Shown here piece after piece: positions 45,550 through 56,575 of a stretch of DNA of 64,000 nucleotides. The stretch is from NCBI GenBank assembly GCA_958299035.1, contig CATQJL010000316.1, positions 13,548,347 to 13,612,346 on the forward strand, in the 5' to 3' direction. Position 1 is the first letter of the stretch; each line of letters begins with the position of its first letter. The notes under the pieces are model-generated. The model saw only the letters and a list, made by a program, of their open reading frames with translations, was not told the DNA's origin and ran no database searches. This DNA is from Cylicocyclus nassatus (taxonomy: Eukaryota; Nematoda; Chromadorea; Rhabditida; Strongylidae). Both the position numbers and the translations under genes were made by a program.

Positions 45550-46221
45550 CAGAGTGTCCCAAAAAATGTGCCTACTGTTTGAATGTAAATAACTCTCTTA
45601 AGATGAAATTTTTCGAGAAGCTTTAGGTACCATTTTGTAGAGCAAGGTAAACTTAGATTTACAGTATAGAACGAATCATCGATCTCTCTTCATTACTGTA
45701 GGATTACGGTAAGAACTTCCAACACATGGAACTAATGTGAAATATACCACCTAACAAATTTTTTTCCAAAAAATCTGAAAAATCGTGTACTAGGTGTTTC
45801 GCGCATGCTGATTCCACCTAACAACTTTCTACGAGTTTTTTCAGCTTTTTGACTTTGTTTTTACATTTCTGACAAATGCTGGTAATTGATTTATTACGAT
45901 ATATTGAGGATAACTTGGGAAAGAAGCATCACAGTAAATTGAAAGTTCCATAATCGAAATCAGCGGCTCTCATTACCGTAGTATAAGAGTTTTTGGCTTG
46001 TTTGGTTTTGTTCCGAAGCGGAATATAGCCTCCAATGGCCTAAAACTTTTGTCAAAGTTCGTACCGTAATCCTACAGTAATGAAGAGCGATAGAAGATTC
46101 GCTCCATACTGTAAGTCCAAGTTCAATCTCGTTCTACATGGTACCTAAAGCTTCTCGAAACACTTTATTACAAGAGAGTTATTTACAATCAAACAGTAGG
46201 CACATTTTTTTGGGACACCCT
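45550..46221. mobile_element. TA array element 2, GTGTCCCAAAAAATGTGCC ends
   Basis: 672 bp flanked by TA (45548-45549, 46222-46223). GAGTGTCCCAAAAAATGTGC and its complement are followed inward by mirrored TTTGAATGTAAATAACTCTCTT and CATTACTGTAGGATTACGGTA. Same family as 23622-24288. The GGTACCAT...TAGAGCAAGG module is recognisable at 45627-45655. Confidence 0.8.
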
Positions 46222-46225
46222 TATA

Positions 46226-47208
46226 TTAGGTTATTCCGAAAGTAATTTCGCTTTTTTCAAACGGGCGCCACATCTGATGAAACAAAGATTTCTAAAGTCT
46301 AATGGTTATGAAATTGTCGCAAAACAGTCAATGAGCTTTCAGAGAATAACCAAAATCTGCGACCCACGCTTTTTGAGATGGTCAAGTTTCACGATTTTTC
46401 AAACCTTTCATGTCAATCCTCAGAAGAAGTTCAAGTAACAATTCGATAGAGTAAAGCTTATATAATACAGTGCTACTTTTTTCCTTTTCTCGCATCTCGC
46501 CGTAATTTTTTGAAGGATTTTTTAGCAGAACCATTGAATTTTGGCAGGCCCACTTCAACCACAATCGCATCAAACATCATAATTTTTCGAAATTTGAGAC
46601 TACCAAGATGGTAGTATGAGTTAGCATTAATTTTGAAAGCAAGTGAGGGTTTACGGGTTCGAAATATCAAGATTCGAGTTTTTCGGGTACAGCCTGGGGC
46701 TCCCTAAAAAATGAGTTATGATGATTTTATCTCCGGAAACTAAATGAATCGGGAACAAAAAACACCCATTAGAAAGAGGAGAAAAAGCTGCATCGAATGA
46801 CACCCGAGCTGCTCAAGGTTTGATGTTCTACTAGGATTTAGCTGTCCAAGTATGGAAATGGGTAGCATCAGTTAGAATTCTGTTAAAAATGTATGACAAG
46901 CTATGGAAAAGAGAAAAAAGTTGAACTGTATTCTATGAGGTCTGCTCTATCGAATCGTCATTTGATCTTCTTCTGAGAATTGATATGAAAGTTTTAAAAA
47001 AATTGCGAAACTTGACTATCTCAAAAAGCATGGGTCGCAGATTTTGGTTATTTTCTTGCAGCTCATTGGATATTTTGCAACAATTTCTTAACCATTGGAA
47101 AGAGAATGAAATGCTGTTTCGAATGCTACCAAGGTCTCTCAGAAATCTTTGTTCTATCAAATGTGGCGCCCGTTTGAAAAAAGCGAAATTTCTTTCGGAA
47201 TGACCTAA
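46226..47208. mobile_element. TA array element 3, TTAGGTTATTCCGAAAGTAATTTCG ends
   Basis: 983 bp beginning directly after a TA. The arms mirror CGCTTTTTTCAAACGGGCGCCACAT and CCAAAATCTGCGACCCACGCTTTTTGAGA. The hairpin module appears as AATTCGATAGAGTAAAGC at 46440 and inverted at about 46943-46960. No transposase. Confidence 0.8.
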
Positions 47209-47919
47209 TATATATATACCAGTGCGTTACCTCTGCTTCGCAGAGGTTCGCACTGGCTCTACTATCTGTGTGCCTAATTCGTTCTCGTAAAATCGTGGCA
47301 CTGGAACTCACCGCGCTATGCCGACTACCAAGAATAAAATGTAAACAACCACTTATTTAGAAAGTCTTTTCACGTGAGATCGGCGATTTCGCGTGGATGA
47401 AACTTTTCGCAGGAAGTCAAACGCAAATTTGAATAAGTTTTTGGATTTGTCATGACTTGGTAGTCGCCATAAAGGTAACGATAACCGTGAGCTACATCTC
47501 TGTGCGAAAATCTTCTCAAACGCTTAGCTAGAACCTTGGCAAATTGACCATTTACACAAAAAATTCGTTTTGGCGCCGTTTTCGTTATGTAGTAAACTTT
47601 CGACCACTTTTCTGGCTAAACTCCATCGGTTGCACATTTGCTTACCAAACTCATCCACGACTCTGCAAATAGGGGTGATACGGACCGAAATTTGCGGTAC
47701 AGAAGCCAGGTGGACCCGTTTGGTGCGCAATTTCTGAGGGATCCACTCAACGAATCTACTCGTGCTTTTGCATGTTGGACTTTCATGAAGGTAGCATGCG
47801 CTGTACAAAATTTGGGCTTAAAACGCTGGCTGGATCACGCTCCACGAATTTCGTAACAGACACACAAACACACACACAAAGTCACGTAAACATCCTTAGC
47901 CCGTTATTATAAGTTATGA
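47209..47919. other. Gap in the TA array, with a strong hairpin
   Basis: 47219-47254 forms a hairpin of about 16 bp: CCAGTGCGTTACCTCTGC and GCAGAGGTTCGCACTGG around TTC. Otherwise no recognised signal. Frames of 60-95 codons lie on both strands (for example 47524-47808 minus) without domains. Confidence 0.4.
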
Positions 47920-48888
47920 TTAGGTTGATCCGAAAGTTCTTGCGCATCATTTTCAAAAAATCATAACTTCCTTGACACTCGATGGATTTCGTAGGGATAG
48001 AATGTGTTCGAAAGAGGAATCCATGCTCTTTACAGCAGTACCTCCGGCATGAATTACTCTGGAAAACTTCAAGAGTTAGATGCAGTTGAATAAAATCAGT
48101 CAAGATTGGCATTTTTCGAGCTGGGTCACGAAAAATTCTGAAAGTATTTTTATTTGATAGAGAAAATTATGCTTATTACAATGGTGCCTTTTTCATGCAT
48201 TAAAACGAAAAAGATCGAGAGTTAGAAGCAAATAAAGAGAATTTCTTCAATTTTTCAATTTTTGAGCATGCTCAAAAAAGCCTTAAAACGACACAGAAAA
48301 GGCGGAAAAATCATGAATATGGGTTTTGTGACATTCTCTTTCTAGATGAACGAAAATCGTGCTAATCGAGAGCAAATTTGATTTTCGTGAAAAACTCATG
48401 CACGAGAATCCGAAAAAAACGCGAAAACAAAATTGCTCCCGATTGGCACGATTTTCGTTCATCTAGAAAGAGAATGTCACAAAACCCATATTCATGATTT
48501 TTCCGCCTTTTCTGTGTCGTTTTAAGGCTTTTTTGAGCATGCTCAAAAATTGAAAAATTGAAGAAATTCTCTTTATTTGCTCTTAACTCTCGATCTTTTT
48601 CGTTTTAGCTCATGAAAAAGGTACTATTGTAATGAGCATAATTTTTTCTATTAAATAAAAATACTTTCAGAATTTTTCGTGACCCAGCTTGAAAAATGCC
48701 AAACTTGACTGATTTTATTCAACTGCTTCTAACTCTTGAAGTTTTCCAGAGTAATTCATGACAGAGGTACTGCTGTGAAGAGCATGGGTTCCTCTTTCGA
48801 ATACATGTAATACCAACGAAATCCATCGAGTGTCAAGGACGTTATGATTTTTTGAAAATGATGCGCAAGAACTTTCGGACCAACCTAA
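47920..48888. mobile_element. TA array element 4, TTAGGTTGATCCGAAAGTTCTTGCGCATC ends
   Basis: 969 bp, almost a perfect palindrome. The arms stay complementary through TTTTCAAAAAATCATAAC, GAATTACTCTGGAAAACTTCAAGAGTTAGA, TTTTTCATG and TTCTCTTTCTAGATGAACGAAAATCGTGC, with the centre near 48400. It is one of the least decayed palindromes in the window. No transposase. Confidence 0.85.
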
Positions 48889-48894
48889 TATATA

Positions 48895-49918
48895 TTAGGT
48901 CGTTCCGAAAGTTCTTTCCGTTTTTTCAACATATCATAAAAAAAAACGTGGAACGAAGAAAGGGAAACGCTTCAGGCACTGTCTGACGCAGCTTTTCTTC
49001 CTTTTTTCAACTATCATATTCTTGTGCCGCTCGCTCTTGTGGTCAGTGAGATAGTGGCCGAAATTTCGGACCCATGGTTTTTACCATGTTCAAATTTGGC
49101 AATTTTTCACCATCTTCTTTTTTGACTTTTGGAAAAGCTTTGGCAACAGTTAGATAGAGTAAACAAAGTGCAATATCATGCAATTTTTCGGCATCTATAG
49201 CTAACCTCAAAACATTTTTAGAATTATTTTTCTGATGCTATCAAATTTCACTTTTGGGGATGCCAGAAGCCATAGAACATAAAACGGCGCACAACTAAGT
49301 TGTCATTCGATGCAGCTTTTTCTCTTCTTTCTGATGAGTGCTTTTTCTTTTTAATTTGTGGGGTCTTTGGCGATAAAATTTCCATAAATCTTGATTTTGA
49401 AATCGCCTCATGAAGTGCCCATAAAATGCGAAATCTTATATTTCGAAGCGGTAAACGCTCAGTTACTTTGTAAAAATAGCGTACAACCATAAACGGCTTT
49501 TGAAAGTTTCGAAAACCGAAGATTTGTTGATGTTCAGAGCATTTGTGTGTTTTGTGACTATGAAAAAGTGAAGACTTCTGAAAAAGTTATCTCAAAAAAT
49601 AATGAGAAGCCAGCTGAAATTGCCAAAAAATTACATTGCATTGCACTTTGTTTACTCTATCCGAGTGCTATCAAAGCTTTTTCAAAAGTCAAAAAAAGAA
49701 GATGGTGAAAAATTGCCAAAGTTGGACATGGTAAAAACCATGGGTCCGAAATTTCGGCCATTGTCTCACCGACCACAAGAGCGGGCGGCACAAGAATATG
49801 ACATTTGAAAAGAGGAAGAAAAGCTGCGTCAGACAGTGCCTGAAGCGTTTCCCTTTCCTCGTTCCTCGTGTTTTTATGGTATGTTGAAAAAACGGAAAGA
49901 ACTTTCGGAACGACCTAA
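48895..49918. mobile_element. TA array element 5, TTAGGTCGTTCCGAAAGTTCTTTCCG ends
   Basis: 1024 bp with TA on both sides. The arms mirror CTTCAGGCACTGTCTGACGCAGCTTTTCTTCC, the CCGAAATTTCGG(A/C)C block and AAAAGCTTTG. A TAGATAGAGTAAAC module lies at about 49162 and is inverted at about 49645. No transposase. Confidence 0.85.
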
Positions 49919-49920
49919 TA

Positions 49921-50636
49921 TTAGGTTGAACCGAAAGTTCTGTCGCACCATTTTCAAAAAATCATAACTTCTTTCGTTCACAACGATTTTGCGCAGTCCA
50001 AATTTTGTCTGAAAGCGTAAAGCATGTAGTTTCCAAAAGTCCTTTGGGGACTTTCGAGCCTGCTTAGGTTGCAGAGATAAAAATGAAAGGACGAGATCAT
50101 CCGAAATTCGGAATTTTTAAGCAAGAATTCTAGAAATTCAGAAACAGTGCGAGAAAATCCAGAAAAGCCATTATCCTAATTTTTCTTACATTTGATTACT
50201 AACTGAGTCAAGTTTGTGCTGATCGAGGTCTTCTTCTAAAAGTTATGAATTTTTGAAAAAAAAAATGCCAAAAAATCCATTTCTTAAGAATTCTTAGGAA
50301 ATTGATTTTTCGGCATTATTTTTCAAAAAACCATAACTTTTGAAAAAAGGGCTCGATCAGCACAGATTTGACTCAGATAGTAATTAAACGTAAGAAAAAT
50401 TAGGATAATGGCTTTTCTGGATTTGATCGCACTGTTTCTGAATTTCTAGAATTCTTGCTTAAAAAATCCGAATTTCGGATGATCTCGTTCTTTCATTTTT
50501 ATCTCTGCAACCTGAGCAGGCTAGAAAGTCCCCAAGGGAATTTTAGAAACTACATGCTCTACGCTTTCAGACAAAATTTGAGTTGCGCAAAATCGTCGTG
50601 ACCGAAAGAAGTTATGATTTTTTGAAAATGGTGCTA
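49921..50636. mobile_element. TA array element 6, TTAGGTTGAACCGAAAGTTCTGTCG left end, right end lost
   Basis: Starts directly after the TA that ends element 5. The arms mirror CACCATTTTCAAAAAATCATAACTTCTTTCG, GGATTATCATCC-type and TTAATTACTATC blocks about a centre near 50285. The right terminus stops at GAAAATGGTGC near 50636 without the last ~20 bp. Confidence 0.75.
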
Positions 50637-52240
50637 TATAAGAGTTTACTCAATGAGATCTATCGCCGCAGAGGGAAAGCAACAGTTGAGTTCTGTGTCT
50701 TTACTTAACAGTGCATTTTTTAGTGCTCTGATAGTCCAAGCAAAAAGGTCTAAATCTGTGTGAACTCTTCGAGATTCAAGCTTCGAATTAACAAATGGTT
50801 TGGTAATCTTCTAGAAATTATTAAATCGAGAGTGGTTATCACGACATATAACTTTTTGTACATGTTTTTGATGTCATTGAATAAGTGTGCAAGCCACTTG
50901 TTTATTTTAGCATCACTACGAACTTCGCGCACTTGTCAGGAAGATGCATGCATGAACCTGATGGTGATCATGTTGGAAAGGTATACGTATGTTCAACATA
51001 ATTCACGATATCCCTTTTGCCATCTACTTTAAGAACAAAGTTTGGTTTAACTTTGGTACTTCTGTGCTGTTTTTGGTGAAGGGTTCTTAAAGTTGGTCAC
51101 ATCTTATGTGCAAGGAGTCTGAGTTCGGTTTTCTAGAAGTGCTGTCAGCGGTGCGTGATAGTCAAAGATTTTTGAGGCAGAATCCGAATGCTTCGGCACT
51201 TTTGCATGATGTTCTGTTTGGCTTTGGCTCCTGTTGTTTGGAATAGGTTGCCATCGGATCCTGCCTCAAAGATTTCCTTCTTTTGAGCAATTCCTTAAAG
51301 GCAGTGCCCAAGCAAAATTTCGCCTCTCATATTTTTGTCGTGCTAGGGCTTTTCCGTGGCCCTGGTTACAGTTATAAAGTTCAAGTTGTTCAAAACCCAA
51401 AAAACCAATTCTTGGAAACCCCATTCTGAGGGCGCAGACGAGTTTCGGATCGTTTATCCCCCCGGCTCGAAGCGAGGAGGAGCTGCAACTGCATGGGTAC
51501 AATTGCAATCCATATTGATCGCGCGTGAGCACACGTCTTCATGGGGAGGTTTGTGATACGAGGGGCGGTTTGTGGTATGTATCACAGGCCCGTACCTCCT
51601 TTCAAAGGCCACCTCGAAGGATCGGATCAATGCAGATCGGATACTCATTGGGCCCGCTTTACAACTATGCGCTAATCTGGGTGAATGGATCTTGCCCGAA
51701 CGCTGCCTGTAATGGTCTTCGAAATGCGTTTCAAATTCTTTTTGAAAATCTATAAGGCAAACTTTCCGCGAGCTCGCTATTTTTTAGAAGCCGATCGTAG
51801 TCTCACATTGTTTTCAACTTGTTGAGAGCTTCTCCAGCCTGTAACTGTCAAAAAAGAGCTTTCCCTTTCGCGGCTTTGTGTCAAACCTTCTTTTCTAGTT
51901 TTCGGTTAAACCGTACTTCTGTCCGAAGAATTCTGTGTTCAAGTTTTCACAAAAAAGTGGACTACCAAAACATCAACATAGGCTTCACACTATTCACTTT
52001 TCTGCAATATGGTCAATCTTCGCGTGAGTCGCTTGGTTAGGCGATTCCAATGTTCCCCGGCACTGTTCCTTCTTCAGAATAATAAAAACTGCATTGAAAG
52101 ATTCTGCAGCGGCGACAAGCTCAACAAGAGAAGATTGACGTTTTCGTTTCAGAACCCACATCCAAAATGTTTCCGAACCGCTACCTCTTTTTGACATCCA
52201 GAAGCTCTGAAATCACAACAATGCAGAAGAACTTCCCGTT
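50637..52240. other. Unassigned sequence
   Basis: Several minus-strand frames at 51266-51648 and 51994-52197 run in the same direction as the LINE remnants that follow and include short conserved-looking words (LRAGG, PPRFEPGG). I cannot name a family. No splice sites or RNA genes could be supported. Confidence 0.3.
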
Positions 52241-52790
52241 AAGGTTTGTATAGAAAACACCTAGTTCTAATTCACCAGTTGCAAGTGTTAGGTTGTAGCA
52301 GTTGATACTACTGAGAGTCTTGACGTGAAGGTCGTAGACGTAACATAGTCATCAAGGTAACAAGATCTCATGGGAATCGACGAGATGGACTAGACGGGTG
52401 ATTGACAAAGCCAACGCCTAAGAGTTTTCTTGACGGAACTTTTTTCTTCACAATTTATGGGACTTGGTGTTCTCGTTGAAGCTTAATGGCGCTTGTGAAA
52501 AGTGTCTTGGCGTTATAGGTGCATAGCATAAGGCAGTTCCCACGGCGTGTTATTGTTAACTGTCCTCTGTATCCGAGGCTCTCTGAGCAACCTGACGTCG
52601 GTGTCGTTACTAGCCGGCGCCGGATCCTTCCTGGTACCTAGGCTGGAGACCGCTAACGATTTTCGCCTGGAGTCAGAAGGCAATGAATTTGGCTGGTTTC
52701 CTCCTAGCTGTACATGCTGCCGAAAACTGAAACGTGAAAACCCTCACGAATGGAGAGATCCTACCAAAAGTTGAAGTCCGCTATACTTAC
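52241..52790 (-). mobile_element. RTE-type LINE fragment, endonuclease part
   Basis: The DNA parallels 59229-59600 of the larger copy: GCAGTTGATACTACTGAGAGTCTTGACGTG, AATCGACGAGATGGACTAGA, GACAAAGCCAACGCC and GGCGTTATAGGTGCATAGCAT match its endonuclease-coding region. It is more decayed than that copy. About 200 bp separate it from the 3' end of the large RTE. Confidence 0.6.
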
Positions 52791-53746
52791 ATTTCATATT
52801 TTACAAGGCCACCATCACCACACGTTCATCCGGCAGATAGAGACAGTTATAAGCTTACACACATTTCAACAGGTGAAGGACTAAGTGGTTTTAATTGCAT
52901 GCTCATTGAGAGAGAATTTAGTTGGAATAGGCAGAACCATCAGACGCTTATTCTTCTCTAAGTTGCTCTCCTTTTATACCAGCACACTTACTTAGATACT
53001 TAGATGGTCCGTCTTCACGTGGCGTGCGGGCCTCAGCACAAAAGTTTCCATTGTTTCCTGTCCCCCCCGCTTCGGATATCCACGATCTTCTTGGCTGTCA
53101 TCGGTGGCTGCGTCCACGAGTTCCAGGTGCGAGAATCATATCCTGCTGATTTTCCAGCTGGTCCATCCGTTCCACAAACACGTCTGCCCATTGTTGGAGG
53201 TCTTCCTTGGGGACGTTTTGCTTCGCGAGGAATCCACTGTTTTTAGTGTGCATCTGTCGTCTATTCTCCTCATTATGTACCGGCCCATCGATGCTTCGCT
53301 TTCGCAACGTAATCAGCTGGATTACGAAGACGTCACATTCTTTTCATATTCAAACTGCGAAGTCCGAATAGATGTTGTTTGCGTCTTCAGAAGACTGCGC
53401 TAGAGCGTTCTGTGGGTGGTCCGTAAAGCTTTCGACGTGGCTACAGTGTCGGCTCAAGTCTCAGCTGCGTATCAGAGAGCCGGGAGTACGGTAGGGTCGA
53501 ACAGGTGGGCACGAAGCACTGGGTTTGTCAGTTGGTCGGTGGCTTCCTTCAGAGACCCGAAGGCGGCCCAGGCTGCTCTTCCTTTCCATGTTCATCAAAC
53601 GTTCGAGATACACGCAAGAAGACGTCTCCATAATTGGGGTGCTTTTCAATTCCATTCCTGCATCTCTGCAAAGGGCTTTGCTCATGAACTGAGTCTTCTT
53701 CCGATTTATTCGCAATCCAGTCTTCCTCCTTACTTCGCTTAGTCAG

Positions 53747-55605
53747 GGCCCGGCACGAGGTGGGCAAATGACAAGCTGGAAATCATTTTTGACAAAAAAA
53801 GAAATAGAGGAATCGTTTTTGCGCGGTCCAGGGCGGAGAAGAAGAAGATTTCAAATGCAAGCAAAAAAAGGTCGAATCATGCTTATTACCTTACTAATTC
53901 ATTGGAAAGTAGTTTCCATAAGCCTCAACGCACAGCAGAGTTCGCGCGCTACGCCGCGCCACGCCAATTGCCGCGCGCGACGTCGCATAAGCGATGCCGT
54001 TGAACAGCATGATTACATGATCAGTTCTCAATGCAGGCGTAACGACATAGCACCAAATAATGTAAGATAACGAAGAGGGGCTAAGAGAAACAAAGTATGA
54101 AATATTATGAAAAACTTATGTGGATGGGAGGTGTAATAAGCATTTTTTCCAAAAATATTGCAAAACTGGCAAACGAAGATGTGAATTCAAATGGCTCGTT
54201 TGCAGCGCACAGACGACCATACGGTATGAAACTTGGTAGGTACAAGAACACGGGTCTGCTGGGCTAAAAGGCAGTGGCTCGGCAAATCTCAGCCTAGTCA
54301 AATTTGCGCTTACCTGGGGTTTTTCAATACGCTGATCCCGAAAATCCACTTTTGAAAGCTTGGAAACGGCGAAAATGAACGTTTTTTGATGCCCTTCCCT
54401 GTGGAATTGAACGAGTGGAGCAAGGCCGATGACGCTAAATCGTGGCGGGACCCAATGGTTATAGCGTGCGGCGGGCAGCCTCCAATGGTGAGAAGGAAAT
54501 TGCCAACTCGTCCAGATGCGTGTAAGATTGGCCTGCGCGTGTAAGTTTGAGAACGATTTTCTCGGCAGGGAAAGCATGCTGTGCAACCAGGATTGCACTG
54601 TTTTCATACTTGGGCGATAAGGAACCTACCGCGCTGAAACCCCGAGTTTTGGATTTTGCCGATCAACTGCCTTTGACGTAGAAGTTTCATTGAAAAAATA
54701 TGTGACTGAAGGTTGTGACAAGCTTTTTCTGAAAATTTCCCACTATCAAGAAAATGGAAAAATGGCTCGTTTGTAGCGCAGAGGAAACGAATTCGCGCGA
54801 GACTTGGTGTGCATACGCACAGTAGGACTATGGAACAATGTATGGAAAATTATGAAAAACTTATGTGAATGAACTTACGTGCCCAACTTTTCCCAAATTA
54901 GGTGGGCAATTGCCCACCTAATGCTCACTTCAGGTGGGCAAAACTTCTCACAACTTCTTCTCACCGTCTCACATAATTTTTCAAAATTTTTTTACATAAA
55001 TCTCTTCTACACCTAAACTTCTCGCTATGGTAGAATTTTGGTTTCAAAACTCTCCCTCTCCTCTCTTTACTATAGTCAAAATAGTGTCAGAGACACCCTT
55101 TCTTACTGAGAAAAGCGCGCCTTAATCGATCGATATGCGCGGGAACGGCGTCATTCAGTCCTATAACCAGTTTCTCATGTTTTTCCCGGTATCATCTTGT
55201 AGGACAGCTGTTTTAACGTCGTTTTGATGTTTTGTTTTCTTTCTAAATGTCAATGGATGTTTTATTCTTTGGTAAAGTATTCAGCACCGCAGGCTTCGCC
55301 CAAAAGCGCTCGAAAGCCTTATACTTTTTTCATTTCTCTTCATAATTTTTATCTCTCTTAACATACTTTCCGCTTGCATGTTAACGTGCTGGCCTTTAGG
55401 CTAGCGTGGACGTGTGAAGTGAGAAAGGTGAAGAGAGAATGGAATAATTCAAGCGCTTTTGAGCGCTTGGAGCAACGTTTGGCAGGTGCCTGCGTTGCAC
55501 AACACAAAGCATCGTTTTTGGGCTCAAGGGAATATTCGTGAAAAATTTTGGGGTCAGAGGGAAATTCGTTTTGAAAAAACCCATTTGTCCACCTCGTGCC
55601 GGGCC
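53747..55605. mobile_element. Foldback element inserted in the RTE reverse transcriptase
   Basis: Ends GGCCCGGCACGAGGTGG and the complement at 55589-55605; RTE coding sequence continues on both sides. Inside, a ~570-bp segment is loosely repeated (GAAAAACTTATGTGxATG at 54110 and 54855; ATGGCTCGTTTGxAGCGCA at 54190 and 54765). A minus-strand frame of 163 codons (54116-54607) has no recognisable domain and overlaps this repeat, so I do not call it a gene. A perfect 26-bp palindrome lies at 54897-54922. No clear target duplication was found. Confidence 0.6.
54897..54922. repeat. Perfect 26-bp palindrome
   Basis: ATTAGGTGGGCAA is followed directly by its exact complement TTGCCCACCTAAT, with no loop. 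The motif AGGTGGGCAA/AGGTGGGCAAA recurs just after (54932) and at the outer edge of the host foldback. Confidence 0.9.
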
Positions 55606-56575
55606 TTGCGTTTAGTTCCTTCAGCATCGTCTCTGCTCTGCCTCAATGATAATGCTCGAAAAGAGAACGATGTCATCCGCAAAACGATGGTTGGATCTTT
55701 CATCTTCATGCCTCTCTTGTCCCACTTCTGTGATTTCATCATCCACTGCAAAGCCGCGAAAGAGCCGCCTTGCAACCCCCTTTCCAAATGGAATGGTCAG
55801 GGGGATAGAATAGCTGCATCGTCGTTGTACAGTCCCTGTAGCAGTCGGTTAGTGTTATGACGCAAGCTGAGTTCACTCCTTGATCGACTAGCGCAGACAA
55901 AATGGCGTTCTTTTTGAGGCTGTCGAAGGCTTTCTCGTAGTCGACGAAGGTTGGGACGAAAGGCAGTCAGTATTCCCGGCAGACTTCTATGACTCTCGAG
56001 ACCGTGTGGATGTGGTCCATGCAACTGAATTTCCAGCTTGTTGGAGTGAGTTTCACCCAGTGTCATGCACGCGAGGATAATCTTCGTGAAAAGTTTGTAA
56101 AGCACACTCAGCAGGCATATTGAACGGTAGTTTCGAAGATCCTCCCGTTCGCCCTTCTTGAAAAGGAGGACGGTTCTTCATGTTCTCTACTGCTAGGGAA
56201 TCTTCTTCTTTTGAAGGTAAGATGTTGAATGCGACGCTAGAATCTCGTGTAGACGGTGTCCTCCAGCTCGCAGAAGTTTGACGGAAAGATGATCTGGTCC
56301 TGGAGCCGTGGACGTCTTCATGGTCTGAATCTCCGTGCGCATTTCCGCAGGGAGAATTTGTAGTGGTACCTCTCCAGTGGAAGCAACAGGCATCAGCACG
56401 AATGCTGATGAGGGGAAGAGGTTGGTGCAGTTCTTTGCGATAGATTCCATGTTGCATCGGGAAGAAGTCGGAGTCTCGCCTTCGCTCATTAGTGCAACCA
56501 GCGGCAGTGATATCAAAGAGGGTTTTCGGCACTTTTTAAGATTTCGTCTTTCTTAGGCTGCTTTCAGTATCTTGG

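Noticed and set aside
15948..50636. Encoded mariner transposases in the TA-type elements
   Set aside because: No frame with a DDD/DDE catalytic pattern or helix-turn-helix start was recognised. The interiors are palindromic copies of the arms.
54116..54607. 163-codon minus-strand frame
   Set aside because: Lies inside a foldback inserted in a dead LINE, overlaps an internal repeat, and has no recognisable domain.
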